Below, in pieces: positions 44,565 to 54,980 of a DNA stretch of 64,000 bases. Position numbers and translations under genes: made by a program. Within the stretch, counting starts at the first letter, position 1. Each line of letters opens with the position of its first letter. A model generated the notes under the pieces. That model saw nothing but the letters and a program-made list of their open reading frames with translations, had not been told where the DNA came from and ran no database searches. The DNA is taken from positions 60,001 through 124,000 of the forward strand of contig JAJOZX010001002.1 in assembly GCA_023014485.1 (NCBI GenBank), written 5' to 3'. Origin of the DNA: Bathynomus jamesi. Taxonomy: Eukaryota; Arthropoda; Malacostraca; Isopoda; Cirolanidae.

Positions 44565-45743
44565 GGGGAACAGCTTTTCCTTTAAACATACGTGGGCTCA
44601 ACCATAACAGTGTCAAAAAGGCTAACAATGCACTTACAAGAAGGAAGTCCAAAAGATCACATGTGGAACACACAAAATAAACCTAACCAGACAACAGATA
44701 GTGGAAGCAACAAACGTGGTAACACAAATAAGGGATGAGAAAAGACTTCATATCATCGAAGCATTAATAATAAAAGAGACTTTCTGGAAATATTATTTAT
44801 AATTTACCAACATTATTGAAAAATGTCATACGCAAAATTGAGAAAACTAATAATAAATTAATAAATAAAAACTACGGTCGATTGTTCAACTATATTGTTT
44901 GGAAGGTTTTTCTTGGAATTTTTATAAATTTTTAAAACAAAACTTAATTAAAATATTCGTTATTGATTGTAATGATTGACGTTGGATTTTGTAGGAAGTG
45001 CGAGTTTGTCAAACTTTTTACTTCTCTTTCGTTTATTCCCTTTCATGGTCCCAAAGTGGGAATTCCAGATATGGGAAAGGGTAAAAATTGGAGGCTCGAG
45101 GAGTACTTTCTATAAAAAATCTAACTTAATTCGGAATTCCTCCGGTTGCAATGGGAATAAATTGATTTGAAAATTATCTCCTTCGAGATTTCCACTTTCC
45201 GATTTCTTATTCTTGGGCAAAGACCGAAATGGGGATGAACGAGATTGGGAAAGTATCGTTGATCAGTTTAATCCAATAACTGATGGCACTCTCGTATAAA
45301 TCTGTTCATAAAGTTGGTAAGGTCGGTCGGTCACACTAATGGAAGGATGAGATTAGATCTTTCGCGGCTCCGAAAATATATTCTCATGATTCAAAGAAAG
45401 ATTCTTTTATTTACGCGGAAGATCCTTTTATAAGTTGGATAAAAACGGAAATTGAATCCGCTGGAAAATGGCAGTATAAATTTCAGTACAGGATTTTTGA
45501 GTCCGCTTCCCGTTACGAACCCTTACGAAGGAATATAAAGAACACCAAACAGTAACAGACCGGCTGCGGTCCCTACGAAAAAGGTTCGAAAAATGTTTTT
45601 CTTTTTATGCCAATTTTTGTATTAATTACGACATTTAATTAAATTAAATTTAATTTAATTAAATTTTCTCTCTCGGCCTCAATTACAGTATTACGCGTGA
45701 AAAACGTTCATCGTTTAAAATTAACTTCATATTTGTTTATATA
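44565..45743. other. Unassigned sequence
   Basis: No gene or element recognised. An ATTTAATTAAATT-type low-complexity stretch is near 45632-45668. Confidence 0.5.
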
Positions 45744-46031
45744 CAGGATATCCCATGAGTCCGGTATGATAGGAAAATTTAATTTAAATTAAATTTATTT
45801 TAAAATAAAACCTCGGGAGTTACATTCCTGAGGAAAAGGGCCTCCGAGGCCCTTTTCCTCATGAGTGTAACTCGCTTCCATATTAGCCATTACGTGTTGT
45901 TCGACCTGAAACAAAAAAAGGTCCCTAAGCAAGATGTCAATTCCAATATTTGTTTTAGTTCTCGCGTATTACTTTTATAAATTTAATTTAAAATAAATTT
46001 TCGTATGAGACCGGACTTATGGGACACCCTG
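45744..46031. mobile_element. Mariner-type MITE
   Basis: 288 bp flanked by TA. The ends CAGGATATCCCATGAGTCCG and, inverted, CAGGGTGTCCCATAAGTCCG are followed by ATTTAATTTAAA-type sequence in both arms. A GC-rich inner hairpin (GGAAAAGGGCC with GGCCCTTTTCC) lies near 45832-45862. No coding capacity. Confidence 0.82.
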
Positions 46032-46289
46032 TATATATGAAAAGATGGTTGTAACTTGACGTCGCGTAGTGAACATTTATGAATTTAACTGACTATTTAT
46101 GAAGAAGCATTCTTAAAAATGTTTTATAATTTTAGTACGTGTAATTAAGACTATTTCTGAATGAAAATATTTCATTGTGATTATAGCCTAGAAATTGCGG
46201 AATAAAAATTTATAACATAGTCCAACTTCCTCATAACAAAAGACACTATTTTCTATGTTGTGGCCATTGTCGTAACACCGCTTCCCGTC

Positions 46290-46450
46290 GATTAGCGAAG
46301 TTAAGCGACTTTGGTTCTGGAGATTAATTTGATGGAAAACCGTCCTCCGCTTCCAGAGGTTCGGATCTCGAGTAAAGCTGTAGGTCCCCTTCGTCATATG
46401 CCCGTAGATGTTGCGAAGGAGGTTGAACAACCACCCCGTCGTTGTATTCA
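46290..46450 (+). repeat. Interspersed repeat R1, copy 4 (longest)
   Basis: Contains GGTTCGGATCTCGAGTAAAG, GGTCCCCTTCGTCATATG and GATGTTGCGAAGGAGGTTG. These correspond in inverse to segments of copies at 545 and 31715. No coding capacity or clear termini. Confidence 0.5.
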
Positions 46451-47034
<584 letters not shown>

Positions 47035-47297
47035 CTGAAAAATTCTTTTGGAAAATGAAAAAGAAAAACTTTCATTATAAGAGTAGGAAAAGTTAAAAGC
47101 TAAAAAGAAAAAATTGCACCAGTCCGGCAGGAAAAAAAAAACGACACCGCCAAAAAACATTAAAAAACGCATTACGAATATCCCACCTCTTTCCCCTCCC
47201 AGTAGGCAGTGGTGAATGTGAAGTCGATAAAACATCGATAAACCACATACCACTAACCTCATCAGACTTGGGACTGAAGTGTCTGGTTACAAGGTTA

Positions 47298-48163
47298 TAA
47301 GCACACCGGACAAAAAATTAGTCACCCCTAATAGCACCGATAGTAGGAAGTTCAAGGTCACACAGAGGGCGCTGATGTAGCATTGGTAAGTGACAAGTAG
47401 CGGTGACGTAGCACACAGGATCAGATCTGTTTCGTGAGGTGGTGAAGAACAAAGTGTGTGTTGGATATAGTCTGCAAAATGGGTCGTGAGGCAGACGTTA
47501 CTTTTACAAAGAGTGGTGTAGTTCGCAATCAACTGACAGTCGACGGCGTAACTGTGGCCGGAAAACAATTCTCGACAATAGGGGCCGCCGCCATGTTTCT
47601 CGTCTAGTAACTGCAAATCGTTTTCAAACCAGAGAACAATTGCTCCAAGAAACCAATGAGGTTCTCCAGCGACCAATTTCCGAACGGACATTGCGACGAG
47701 AACTGCATGCGATGGACATCTGGAGCAGGGTACCACGGAAGAGGCCGCTGTTAACAGCAAGTCACAAATTGGCACGTTATAAATGGGCTCAGAGGCACAA
47801 AAACTGGACTGCGGCAGATTGGAAACGTGTAATTTGGTCCGATGAGTCCCGTTTTTGTTTGTTCTCCAATGATGGGAGGCGACGAGTACATCGCAGGTCC
47901 AATGAAGCCTTTAATCCTGAATGCGTCGAAGGTGTTGTTCAGGCTGGAAACAGAAAGTGAAGCGCAGGAATAGACACCCACGGACTCTGGCGGAACTTCG
48001 GGACCGGCTGATAAACGAGTGGCAGCAAATCGATGTTCAGTACATGCACAACCTCGTAGAGTCTGCCTCGCCGGATTCGTGCGGTTATCAAGGCCAGAGG
48101 CGCCGTCACACGTTATTAGGTACATTCTGAGAGGGGTGACTAATTTTTTGTCCGGTGTGCTTA
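47298..48163 (+). mobile_element. Tc1-like transposon, internally deleted, perfect terminal repeats
   Basis: 866 bp with identical inverted ends beginning TAAGCACACCGGACAAAAAA and continuing TTAGTCACCCCT, flanked by TA (47296-47297, 48164-48165). A Tc1-type transposase fragment lies inside. The right flank TA is also the left edge of a family-P MITE. Confidence 0.9.
47640..47960 (+). pseudogene. Tc1-like transposase, central fragment
   Basis: A 106-codon frame shows PISERTLRRELHAMDIWSRV (end of the paired-like DNA-binding region), KLARYKWAQRHKNWTAADWK and VIWSDESRFCLFSNDGRRRV, with the first catalytic D in SDES. After this it runs out of homology. The second aspartate and the E/D of the catalytic triad are not present. 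Residual C-terminal sequence, about LADRL-like, lies in another frame to 48060. Non-functional. Confidence 0.85.
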
Positions 48164-48282
48164 TATGAGGCCCTCTTAGGAAGAAGTGGCTAAGCGAAAA
48201 AAGTAAAAAACGCCAGAAAACGCAAAGTTTTACCAAATTTGAAAGTGCCATAACTTTTGAACTTCTTTCTAAGAGGGTCTCG
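48164..48282. mobile_element. Palindromic MITE, family P, copy 3 (shortened)
   Basis: The left end TATGAGGCCCTCTTAGGAAG and the right end CTAAGAGGGTCTCGTATA are inverted. The interior keeps AAAGTAAAAAACGCC and GAAAGTGCCATAACTTTTGA but has lost most of the second arm. Confidence 0.78.
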
Positions 48283-48430
48283 TATATATATAGTGATGCG
48301 ACGTGTTTTTGGTTCGGGATTTTCTACTTTTTTTTTAAATAAAAAAACCTCTGAACCCCCATCCCCTCTTTTTTTTTTGTTTTAACATATCTTAGGATTG
48401 TATTCATATTAACTCTTACTGTTAGATATA

Positions 48431-49460
48431 CAGGATGTCCAAGAAATAATGGTGTAAAAATAATTGGTCATTTTTTATTACTCGGTATGTATACAATATA
48501 CTAGTATGTGGTTGTTTACGTATCCAAACTGCCCAAGTTCAGAACACTTCCACAAGATGACCATCATTTGTATTGATGCGTATTTGAGTGCTCGAACTCC
48601 ATCAGAGCATGAGCAAGATGCTCTTCCTCTTGCGGAATGGATTCAGTGACCTTAGTTTCTTTGACGAAGTTCTGCCAGATTACTGAGTTTGTCACAGTAC
48701 ACAAGTGTTTTAACATACCCCATACATAAAGTTGAAAGAGGTCAATTAAGGTGATTGAGGTAGCCACGCTATCGGTCTACCATGGGTTATCCAGCGTCAA
48801 AGAAAGGTTGCGTCTATGAAGTTGCAAACATCACCACCACCACCATCATTATCATGATGATGGTGAGTCTTTCTTTCTCTTTTTCTGAATGAATGTTAAC
48901 CCACGAATGATAGGTTTTGATACTTACTTAACCCCTTATTCTCCTCTTTTAACCCCCTACTCTTTCCTTTCTCTCGGGCTAACCTTTGAGTGGATCTTAG
49001 GGTCTTTGTTAGCCTTAGCTTCTGTAGATTTGTAGATAATCATAATCATAGTGGAAAGTCGCCCCATCTTGTTGAAAGATTACGCTTCTCATGTCAACTC
49101 CAATAGCCCATAACTGGGAAAGAAAAAATGTAACATTAAGTATAGTTTGCTCCAGTCACGGTACGATTGTCAAAGAAAAATGGATCGATTATGTAGTCCC
49201 GTGAAGTAGCGAACCAAACGTTAACTTTCAATGAATTTCTTTTGTGTTGATGTTTTTCAGCGCTAGATAGGCCACCTCGATCACTCGACTTTAACCCCTT
49301 TGGACTTTTTGGACTTCTATCTATGGACTTATGTCAAAACACTTGTGTATTATGACAAATCCAGGTATCTAGCAGAACTCGGTCAGAACTCTTAGAGAAT
49401 CAGACGTTATTACATCCATTCCACAAGATTATCTTGCTAATGTTCTAAATCTGAACAGTT
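48431..49460. mobile_element. Decayed mariner in inverted-duplicate form
   Basis: The left end CAGGATGTCCAAGAAATAAT is mariner-like. The minus strand at about 48470-48740 reads a transposase C-terminus (VWGMLKHLCTVTNSVIW, ESIPQEEEHLAHALMEFEH). The plus strand at about 49260-49440 reads a second, diverged C-terminus with RPPRSLDFNPFGLF and SIPQDYLANVL-like segments (in shifted frames). The two C-termini point away from each other's ends, as expected of a fold-back. Between them is unassigned sequence with (CAC)n-like repeats near 48830. Confidence 0.55.
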
Positions 49461-49469
49461 TAGAAATGT

Positions 49470-49530
<61 letters not shown>

Positions 49531-49533
49531 CTT
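49470..49533. repeat. (CT)n microsatellite
   Basis: About 30 CT units with one slip, immediately upstream of the CR1 5' region. Confidence 0.93.
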
Positions 49534-50423
49534 TAGGTTCTCTCTCTCTTTCGGGAGGGCGGGTAAAGTATTTTGCACAATCCCGTCCCGTGGGTTACTA
49601 GGACCCCATCCCATCCCTACTCTGTCCTTTTAGATTACGTTAAGGTTGTTCTCCTCTCACTGCAAAAAAAAAAAAAAAAAAAAAAAAAACTTTTCTTTTA
49701 GTATTAAGTCTTTTTCTCTTCTTTTACTATTAGGACCCTACTGCTACCTCATGCGTGGGAAGAGAGGCTTTGGAACCTCTATAAATAACACCATTTAACG
49801 CTCGTAGGTTGTGAGAGACTGGGATGGAGGGGTCCCAGGCGTAGGGGCGCGATGAATGGAGTGTGGCTAGTGCCCCGTTAAGCCCATTCCTAACGCGTAA
49901 TGGCTTGACCAGCCCCCTGCGACCGTTCTTTGGTGACCAATTGATGGTGCTTGGCTGTACTGCTCTGAGGTGAGAGGGCTTTACTGCCCAGCTGGCTGCC
50001 AGGCCAGCGTAAAGTCTCGGGCGTAGCCTCTGGGTCTGGTGGGATATCCCTTGAACACTGGATTCTAAGAGTCTGGCCCACTTGTGAGTGACTAGTAAGA
50101 CTTAGTAAGGGGCTGCATCTCGCTGTCGCTCCTGGCGGAAAATCCGTGACGCTTGCGTCGCGAGTGTTTGTCAGTTGGTAGCTGCGACACGTTTGGGACG
50201 GTCCGGCCCTGGGGAGACCTTTGGTCGGTGCGGCAGCAGGAGAGGTGTAGTCTTCTGGAAGGAATGAACGTCACTTGCAAAAAGGCGGGTGCGGCTACGC
50301 GCGGGATTAATTCACCCCCCCCCCCTTTTTTATATACTGGTCATAACGTTTTTGGATAGTTTTCATTGCTAGAACGCTTTATCTTATTCAGAGTATTCAG
50401 AAAAAACAAAAAAAAGAGAAAAT
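49534..50423 (+). other. CR1 element 5' untranslated region (probable)
   Basis: GC-richer than the surroundings, with no long frame, and leading directly into ORF1. It includes an A tract of about 27 (49664-49690), a C homopolymer near 50315-50323 and a purine-rich leader before the ATG at 50424. The 5' boundary of the element is uncertain. The CT array at 49470 is a plausible junction. Confidence 0.5.
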
Positions 50424-51695
50424 ATGGCAGGGCCAGCTAAATTGAAAGCAGAATGCTTTAAATGTAAAGTTAATCATTGGTGCGTAGACTTCCCAGAGGG
50501 TAGTATCAGCGATATCACATCCCTTAGTGTATGTTTGTTTTGTAAACTTAGAGACAACCACGAAAAGGAAGTTAAAGAGCTAAAGGAATTAGTAAAAAAG
50601 CTTGAAGCTAGGGTCGTAGCACTGGAAATCCAACCCAGTGGACAAGATCAAATTAAAAACACACCAGCAGATTCAAACTGTAAGATTAAGTATCAAGAAC
50701 AAAGGGAGGGCTCAAAGAAGGGGCTGATAGAGAAGGGTGGGAAGGGATCGATAGAGAAGGGTGGGAAGGGGCCTGCTGATGGCCCAAAGAAACCGAAGGA
50801 TGTAGCTACCTGTCGGGGTGGGTCGGGTGGTGTAACTGCGTGTATGGGTGGCGACGGGTTTCGAAAGGTCTCGGGCAAGAAGGCTGCGAAGCCGAAGCCT
50901 GAGACCCCAGTTGCCCCTGTCAAGACCTCTAACCGCTTTAGTCTCCTGTGCTCGAAGGAGGAAGACACCGTTTTGATTGGGGACTCGCAGATCAGGGGCC
51001 AGGAGAAGTACTTTGCTTCTGCAAACCGGGATGGGAGGAAGGTAAGGTGCTTACCTGGGCGGGGAACGGCGCACTTAAGGAAGGAGGTAGAGAAGGTGCG
51101 CGTGGATAGTCGGAGGACTGCGATCGTTGTCCACGCTGGTGGCAATGACCTGTTCCTCAAAGGCGGTGGGGTAGGTCTTACAGAAGGGATCATCACCGAG
51201 ATCATGTCTCTTGCGGATGATCTAAAACTGAAGACAGACAGGGGAATGTTAATGGGTATTTTACCGCGAATGAATGTCAGTGACCACTCGCTCAGTAAGG
51301 TCATTGGCATCAACGAGAGGGTACAAGACTTGTGCGTTCCGCTGGGCGTGAAGTTTATTGACCCCTTCGATGCATTTTCGGGTAGGTGGGACCTTTACCA
51401 GAGGGATGGTGTCCACCTCAATGACAAGGGTAAAGGTGTGCTAGGCGCGCTGCTCGACCGGCACCTATACAGAATGGTGAGGTCGAGTCCTGGGAGAGAT
51501 GATGGGCCCCCACCGGGGAGAGATGAGGATGAGCCGGTGGCGGACGTACCTTCGACTGAAGGGTGCGGCGAAGTACAGATGGGTGACCCTCCTCCTACGT
51601 TGGAGGGGGCTCAGTCTCCTGGAAGTTGCCCCCTCGTTAGTGAGGGGCTCTTCAACTCCCGACAGCCTGGCTGTTCGGGAAACGGGTCGTGCTAG
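50424..51695 (+). CDS. CR1-type ORF1 protein with zinc cluster, coiled coil and SGNH/GDSL esterase domain
   Basis: 423 codons from an ATG, uninterrupted. Residues about 10-50 hold paired cysteines (ECFKCKVNHWC, SVCLFC), a PHD-like or other zinc cluster. Residues 52-75 form a heptad-like coiled coil (EKEVKELKELVKKLEARVVA). A glycine/lysine-rich linker includes two direct repeats of IEKGGKG. From about 180 the SGNH hydrolase blocks follow: TVLIGDSQIRG (block I, S in GDS), HAGGNDLF (block III, N) and DGVHLND (block V, D and H). ORF1 proteins of this type are known from CR1/L2-group LINEs and are thought to bind RNA and membranes. ORF2 begins just downstream. Confidence 0.9.
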   Translation: MAGPAKLKAECFKCKVNHWCVDFPEGSISDITSLSVCLFCKLRDNHEKEVKELKELVKKLEARVVALEIQPSGQDQIKNTPADSNCKIKYQEQREGSKKGLIEKGGKGSIEKGGKGPADGPKKPKDVATCRGGSGGVTACMGGDGFRKVSGKKAAKPKPETPVAPVKTSNRFSLLCSKEEDTVLIGDSQIRGQEKYFASANRDGRKVRCLPGRGTAHLRKEVEKVRVDSRRTAIVVHAGGNDLFLKGGGVGLTEGIITEIMSLADDLKLKTDRGMLMGILPRMNVSDHSLSKVIGINERVQDLCVPLGVKFIDPFDAFSGRWDLYQRDGVHLNDKGKGVLGALLDRHLYRMVRSSPGRDDGPPPGRDEDEPVADVPSTEGCGEVQMGDPPPTLEGAQSPGSCPLVSEGLFNSRQPGCSGNGSC

Positions 51696-51730
51696 GGGGC
51701 GGTCAGAATAGGGAAGGCTCCCTCCGTGCA

Positions 51731-54471
51731 ATGCTTTTTAATGCTAGGTCAATTAGGAACAAGTTTCGCGAGCTACGGGCGCTCTTAGCATCAGAATACC
51801 AGGATATCGTTGCTATCACCGAGTCCTGGATTCATACTGATCGTAGGGACTACGTTGGGGAGTTCGAAATTCCCGGGTATAGAATGTTTCGCAAAGACCG
51901 CACCCGTGGGGAGGGGGGTGGGGTACTAATATACGTCAGAGACACGTTGAGTCCGGTTGACTGCCAGTTCCGGTCGGAACGGGAGCTGCTTGGCGTCGAT
52001 CTGAACGTGGGAGGGACGAACTATAGGTTAATCTTGGTGTACAGACCTCCGCATCTCCTCCTCGAGGAGGATACAGCCCTGTACACCGAACTCAGTAGCC
52101 TGCTAGGGGATAGGGTGTGTGTAGTTTTAGGAGACTTCAACTGTCGCGGCATAAAGTGGGAAAACAGGACTGCCGATGCTGAAGGGAGGAGGCTAGTTGA
52201 CTTTGCTGATGAGAACTTCCTCACTCAGTGGGTCAACGAGCCTACACGAGGCGAAAGCGTTCTAGACTTAGTATTCACGACCGAAGACAACCTCGTCACT
52301 GGCCTCACCGTTGACGAATCGTTGGGCGGGAGTGATCACGGTCTTATTAGGTTCCGTGTGTGCGTCCCTCGGGTGAAGCGTAGTAACTCGAGAGGCAGTA
52401 AGCTCGATCTCCGGCGGGCGAACTTTGTTAGCCTCAGGGATAGCGTAGCAGAGATGGGGTTAGAGGTTGGCGGCGATGTTGAGGGAGTGTGGAGTGCATT
52501 CCGGGATGAGTTTATGGTGCTGCAGTCTGCTGCCATACCCTCAAAACCGGTCACCCCTGCTTCAACGCAGCCTAAGTGGTTCAATCGTGGCATCGCTTCG
52601 GCTATCCGAAATAGGAAAGTAGCGTATAGGAGGGCGAAGGCCAATCGTTCCCACGAGAACACTGAAGCGTATGTCCGCCTGTGTAGGGAAGTGAAGGCGA
52701 AGGTTAGGCTAGCGAAACGTAACGAAGAACTACGGGTGGCAAGCCTCTGCAAGGGAACCCTAAGGAGTTCTTCAGTTATGTTAATAGTAGAAAGCCCATT
52801 AGAAGCATGATAGGTCCTTTAAAGGACGGAAGCGGCGTTCTGCGGACCTCCGACGCGGACATCGCTAATGTGCTTAATGAGTACTTTGCGGGAGTGTTCA
52901 CCAGGGAGGATACCCGCGTCATCCCCGAGCCAGCTGTGAGGCACGAAGGTGCTGGCCTGGATAGTGTTAGATGTACCGCGACAGTCGTTGCTCATAGAAT
53001 AGACAAACTGAGCGCGTTTAAGGCTCCTGGGCCAGACCAGTTTCTCCCCAGTGTTTTGCGAGAAGTGCGCGACCAGGTGGCTCCCCACCTGGCTACAGTC
53101 TTCAACAAATCGTTGGAGATGGGCCAGGTGCCTGGTGACTGGAGGGAGGCCAACGTGACCCCTATCTTTAAGAAAGGGGATCACGAAAGTCCAGGGAACT
53201 ATCGTCCTATTAGTCTCACTTCAGTTGTAGGTAAATTATTAGAAAGGATAATAGCTGATAGAATCGTTGACCATTTGGATTCCTACAAGCTGCTTGGGGA
53301 CTCCCAACATGGGTTTAGACGGCATAGGTCGTGTCTCACCAACTTGCTCGAGTTTTTCCACGTCATGTTGAGTGAGTACGATAAGAGTAGGGCGATTGAT
53401 ATACTTTATCTCGACTTTCAGAAAGCCTTTGATAAGGTACCTCACCGCCGGCTAATGGCGAAAGTGCGCGCGCTGGGTATCGGTGGGGAAATAGGTAGGT
53501 GGGATTGAAAACTGGCTAAGGAATAGGCGGCAGAGGGTGGTAATTAAAGGGGCTAGTTCGGGTTGGGCCTCGGTCACTAGTGGGGTTCCTCAGGGTTCCG
53601 TTTTGGGGCCATTGTTGTTTACCATTTACATAAATGATATCGACGGTGGCATCGTCAGTCGGATCGCCAAATTCGCTGATGACACCAAGCTTGGGGCCAA
53701 TGTTGGGACGCCCGAAGCGATCGAGGAACTGCGTGCGGACCTAGGTAGGATAGGAGAGTGGTCCGAAAAATGGCAAATGCCGTTTAACTTGGGTAAATGC
53801 AAAGTGATGCACATTGGCTACGCCAATCCCAAGTCGGACTACTCGATGTTGGGCAGTAATATCGAGGTGACTGATTTAGAAAAGGACTTGGGTGTGCTAA
53901 TTAGCAGCGACCTTAAGTTTACGGAACAGTGTGTAGAGATGGAAAAGAAAGCCCAGAAACTATTGGGTTATATCAGGAGGCAATTTCAGTTTCGGAACAA
54001 GGAGATTGTGCTCTCACTGTACAATTCCCTTGTTCGGCCGTACCTGGAGTATGCTGTGCAGTTCTGGTCGCCCACCCTCAGGAAAGATATTGAGAGGCTG
54101 GAGCGAGTGCAGGCGAGGCCACAAAGTTAATCCCTTCCGTTAGGCATATGGGCTACAATCGACGGTTACGCGCCCTGAACTTGTTTTCGCTTGAAACTCG
54201 GAGGCTGCGCGGTCAACTGATCGAGGTTTTCAAGCTCTTACGAGGGTTCAACGATGTCGATTTTAGAAGTATGTTTAGTTTAAATGATAACCCAACTCGC
54301 AACAATGGTTGGAAGTTGGATTTGAAACGGTTTAGGACTAGTGTGTGTGGGAATTACGTTACGTATAAGATCTGTGACACATGGAACAGGTTACCTTCGG
54401 AAGTTGTGAACAGTTCCTCTGTGGATCAGTTCAAGAAAAGGTTAGACGAAATCTTGCACACTATTTGAGTG
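51731..54471 (+). pseudogene. CR1-type ORF2 (endonuclease and reverse transcriptase), three single-base frameshifts
   Basis: The first in-frame ATG is at 51731, 36 bases past the ORF1 stop and in the -1 frame; an open frame upstream begins at GTG 51689, overlapping the ORF1 stop. Endonuclease motifs: FNARSIRNK, ITESWI, VYRPPH, VLGDFNCRG, LDLVFTTED, GGSDHGLI. Reverse transcriptase: KAPGPDQFLP, NYRPISLTSVVGKLLERI, QHGFRRHRSCLTN, LYLDFQKAFDKVPHR, GVPQGSVLGPLLF, KFADDTKLG, then the C-terminal WNRLPSEVVN block. Frames change near 52755, 53503 and 54118. Each break is a one-base difference in a G run relative to the second copy (see findings). It could be near-intact in the real genome. Confidence 0.92.
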
Positions 54472-54980
54472 TGTAAAGACATTTAGGACCTCAGTCTGCG
54501 GAAATTTCTTTTCCTATAAAATAGTTAATATCTGGAACCAACTTCCCTCAGAGGATGTTTCCAGTCAAAGTGTAAATCTGTTTAAAAATAGGCTAGACAA
54601 AGTACAGAACACACTCATAGTTTAAGATTAAAACCTCAGAAAACTCTGCAAGAGTTCGCTTGCTCGGTGTCTCTGTGAGCAAGCTAAATATAGAGCTATT
54701 TATATATTCTCCACTTTCCTGTAAAATTTCCTTGGCTACTTTTCCAGGGTCAAGGTATTTTCTTCAACCTTTTTCCGTACCTGCCTCTGGCAGGGAGGGA
54801 GCGGAGGGTGGGGAGAGAGCCTTCTACTTTTCTATCCAGTTTTCTACTACTGCTAGCATAGTTGAAAGACAAAATTTTCCCTGGCACCCGTTGCCATTGG
54901 TACCTCCTCGGTATGGGCCGCAAGGCCTTTTGAGGTACTTCTTTTCCTTGTAACTCCTTGTAACTCTCTCTCTCTCTCTC
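54472..54980 (+). repeat. CR1 3' region with a second, diverged C-terminal coding remnant and (CT)n tail
   Basis: Immediately after the ORF2 stop, about 54480-54625 reads FRTSVCGNFFSYKIVNIWNQ and LPSEDVSSQSVNLFKNRLDK, a diverged repeat of the ORF2 C-terminus just upstream. Untranslated sequence follows. It ends with CCCTGGCACCCGTTGCCATT, GGTATGGGCCGCAAGGCC and a (CT)n tail at about 54963-54982. The same terminal block closes copy 2 at 57985-58065, but copy 2 lacks the roughly 380 bp holding the second C-terminus. Confidence 0.7.

Noticed and set aside
47287..47775. 162-codon minus-strand frame
   Set aside because: Antisense to the Tc1-like transposase and spans its terminal repeat; no independent support.
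50693..51313. 206-codon minus-strand frame opposite CR1 ORF1
   Set aside because: Shadow of the ORF1 coding strand; no motifs of its own.
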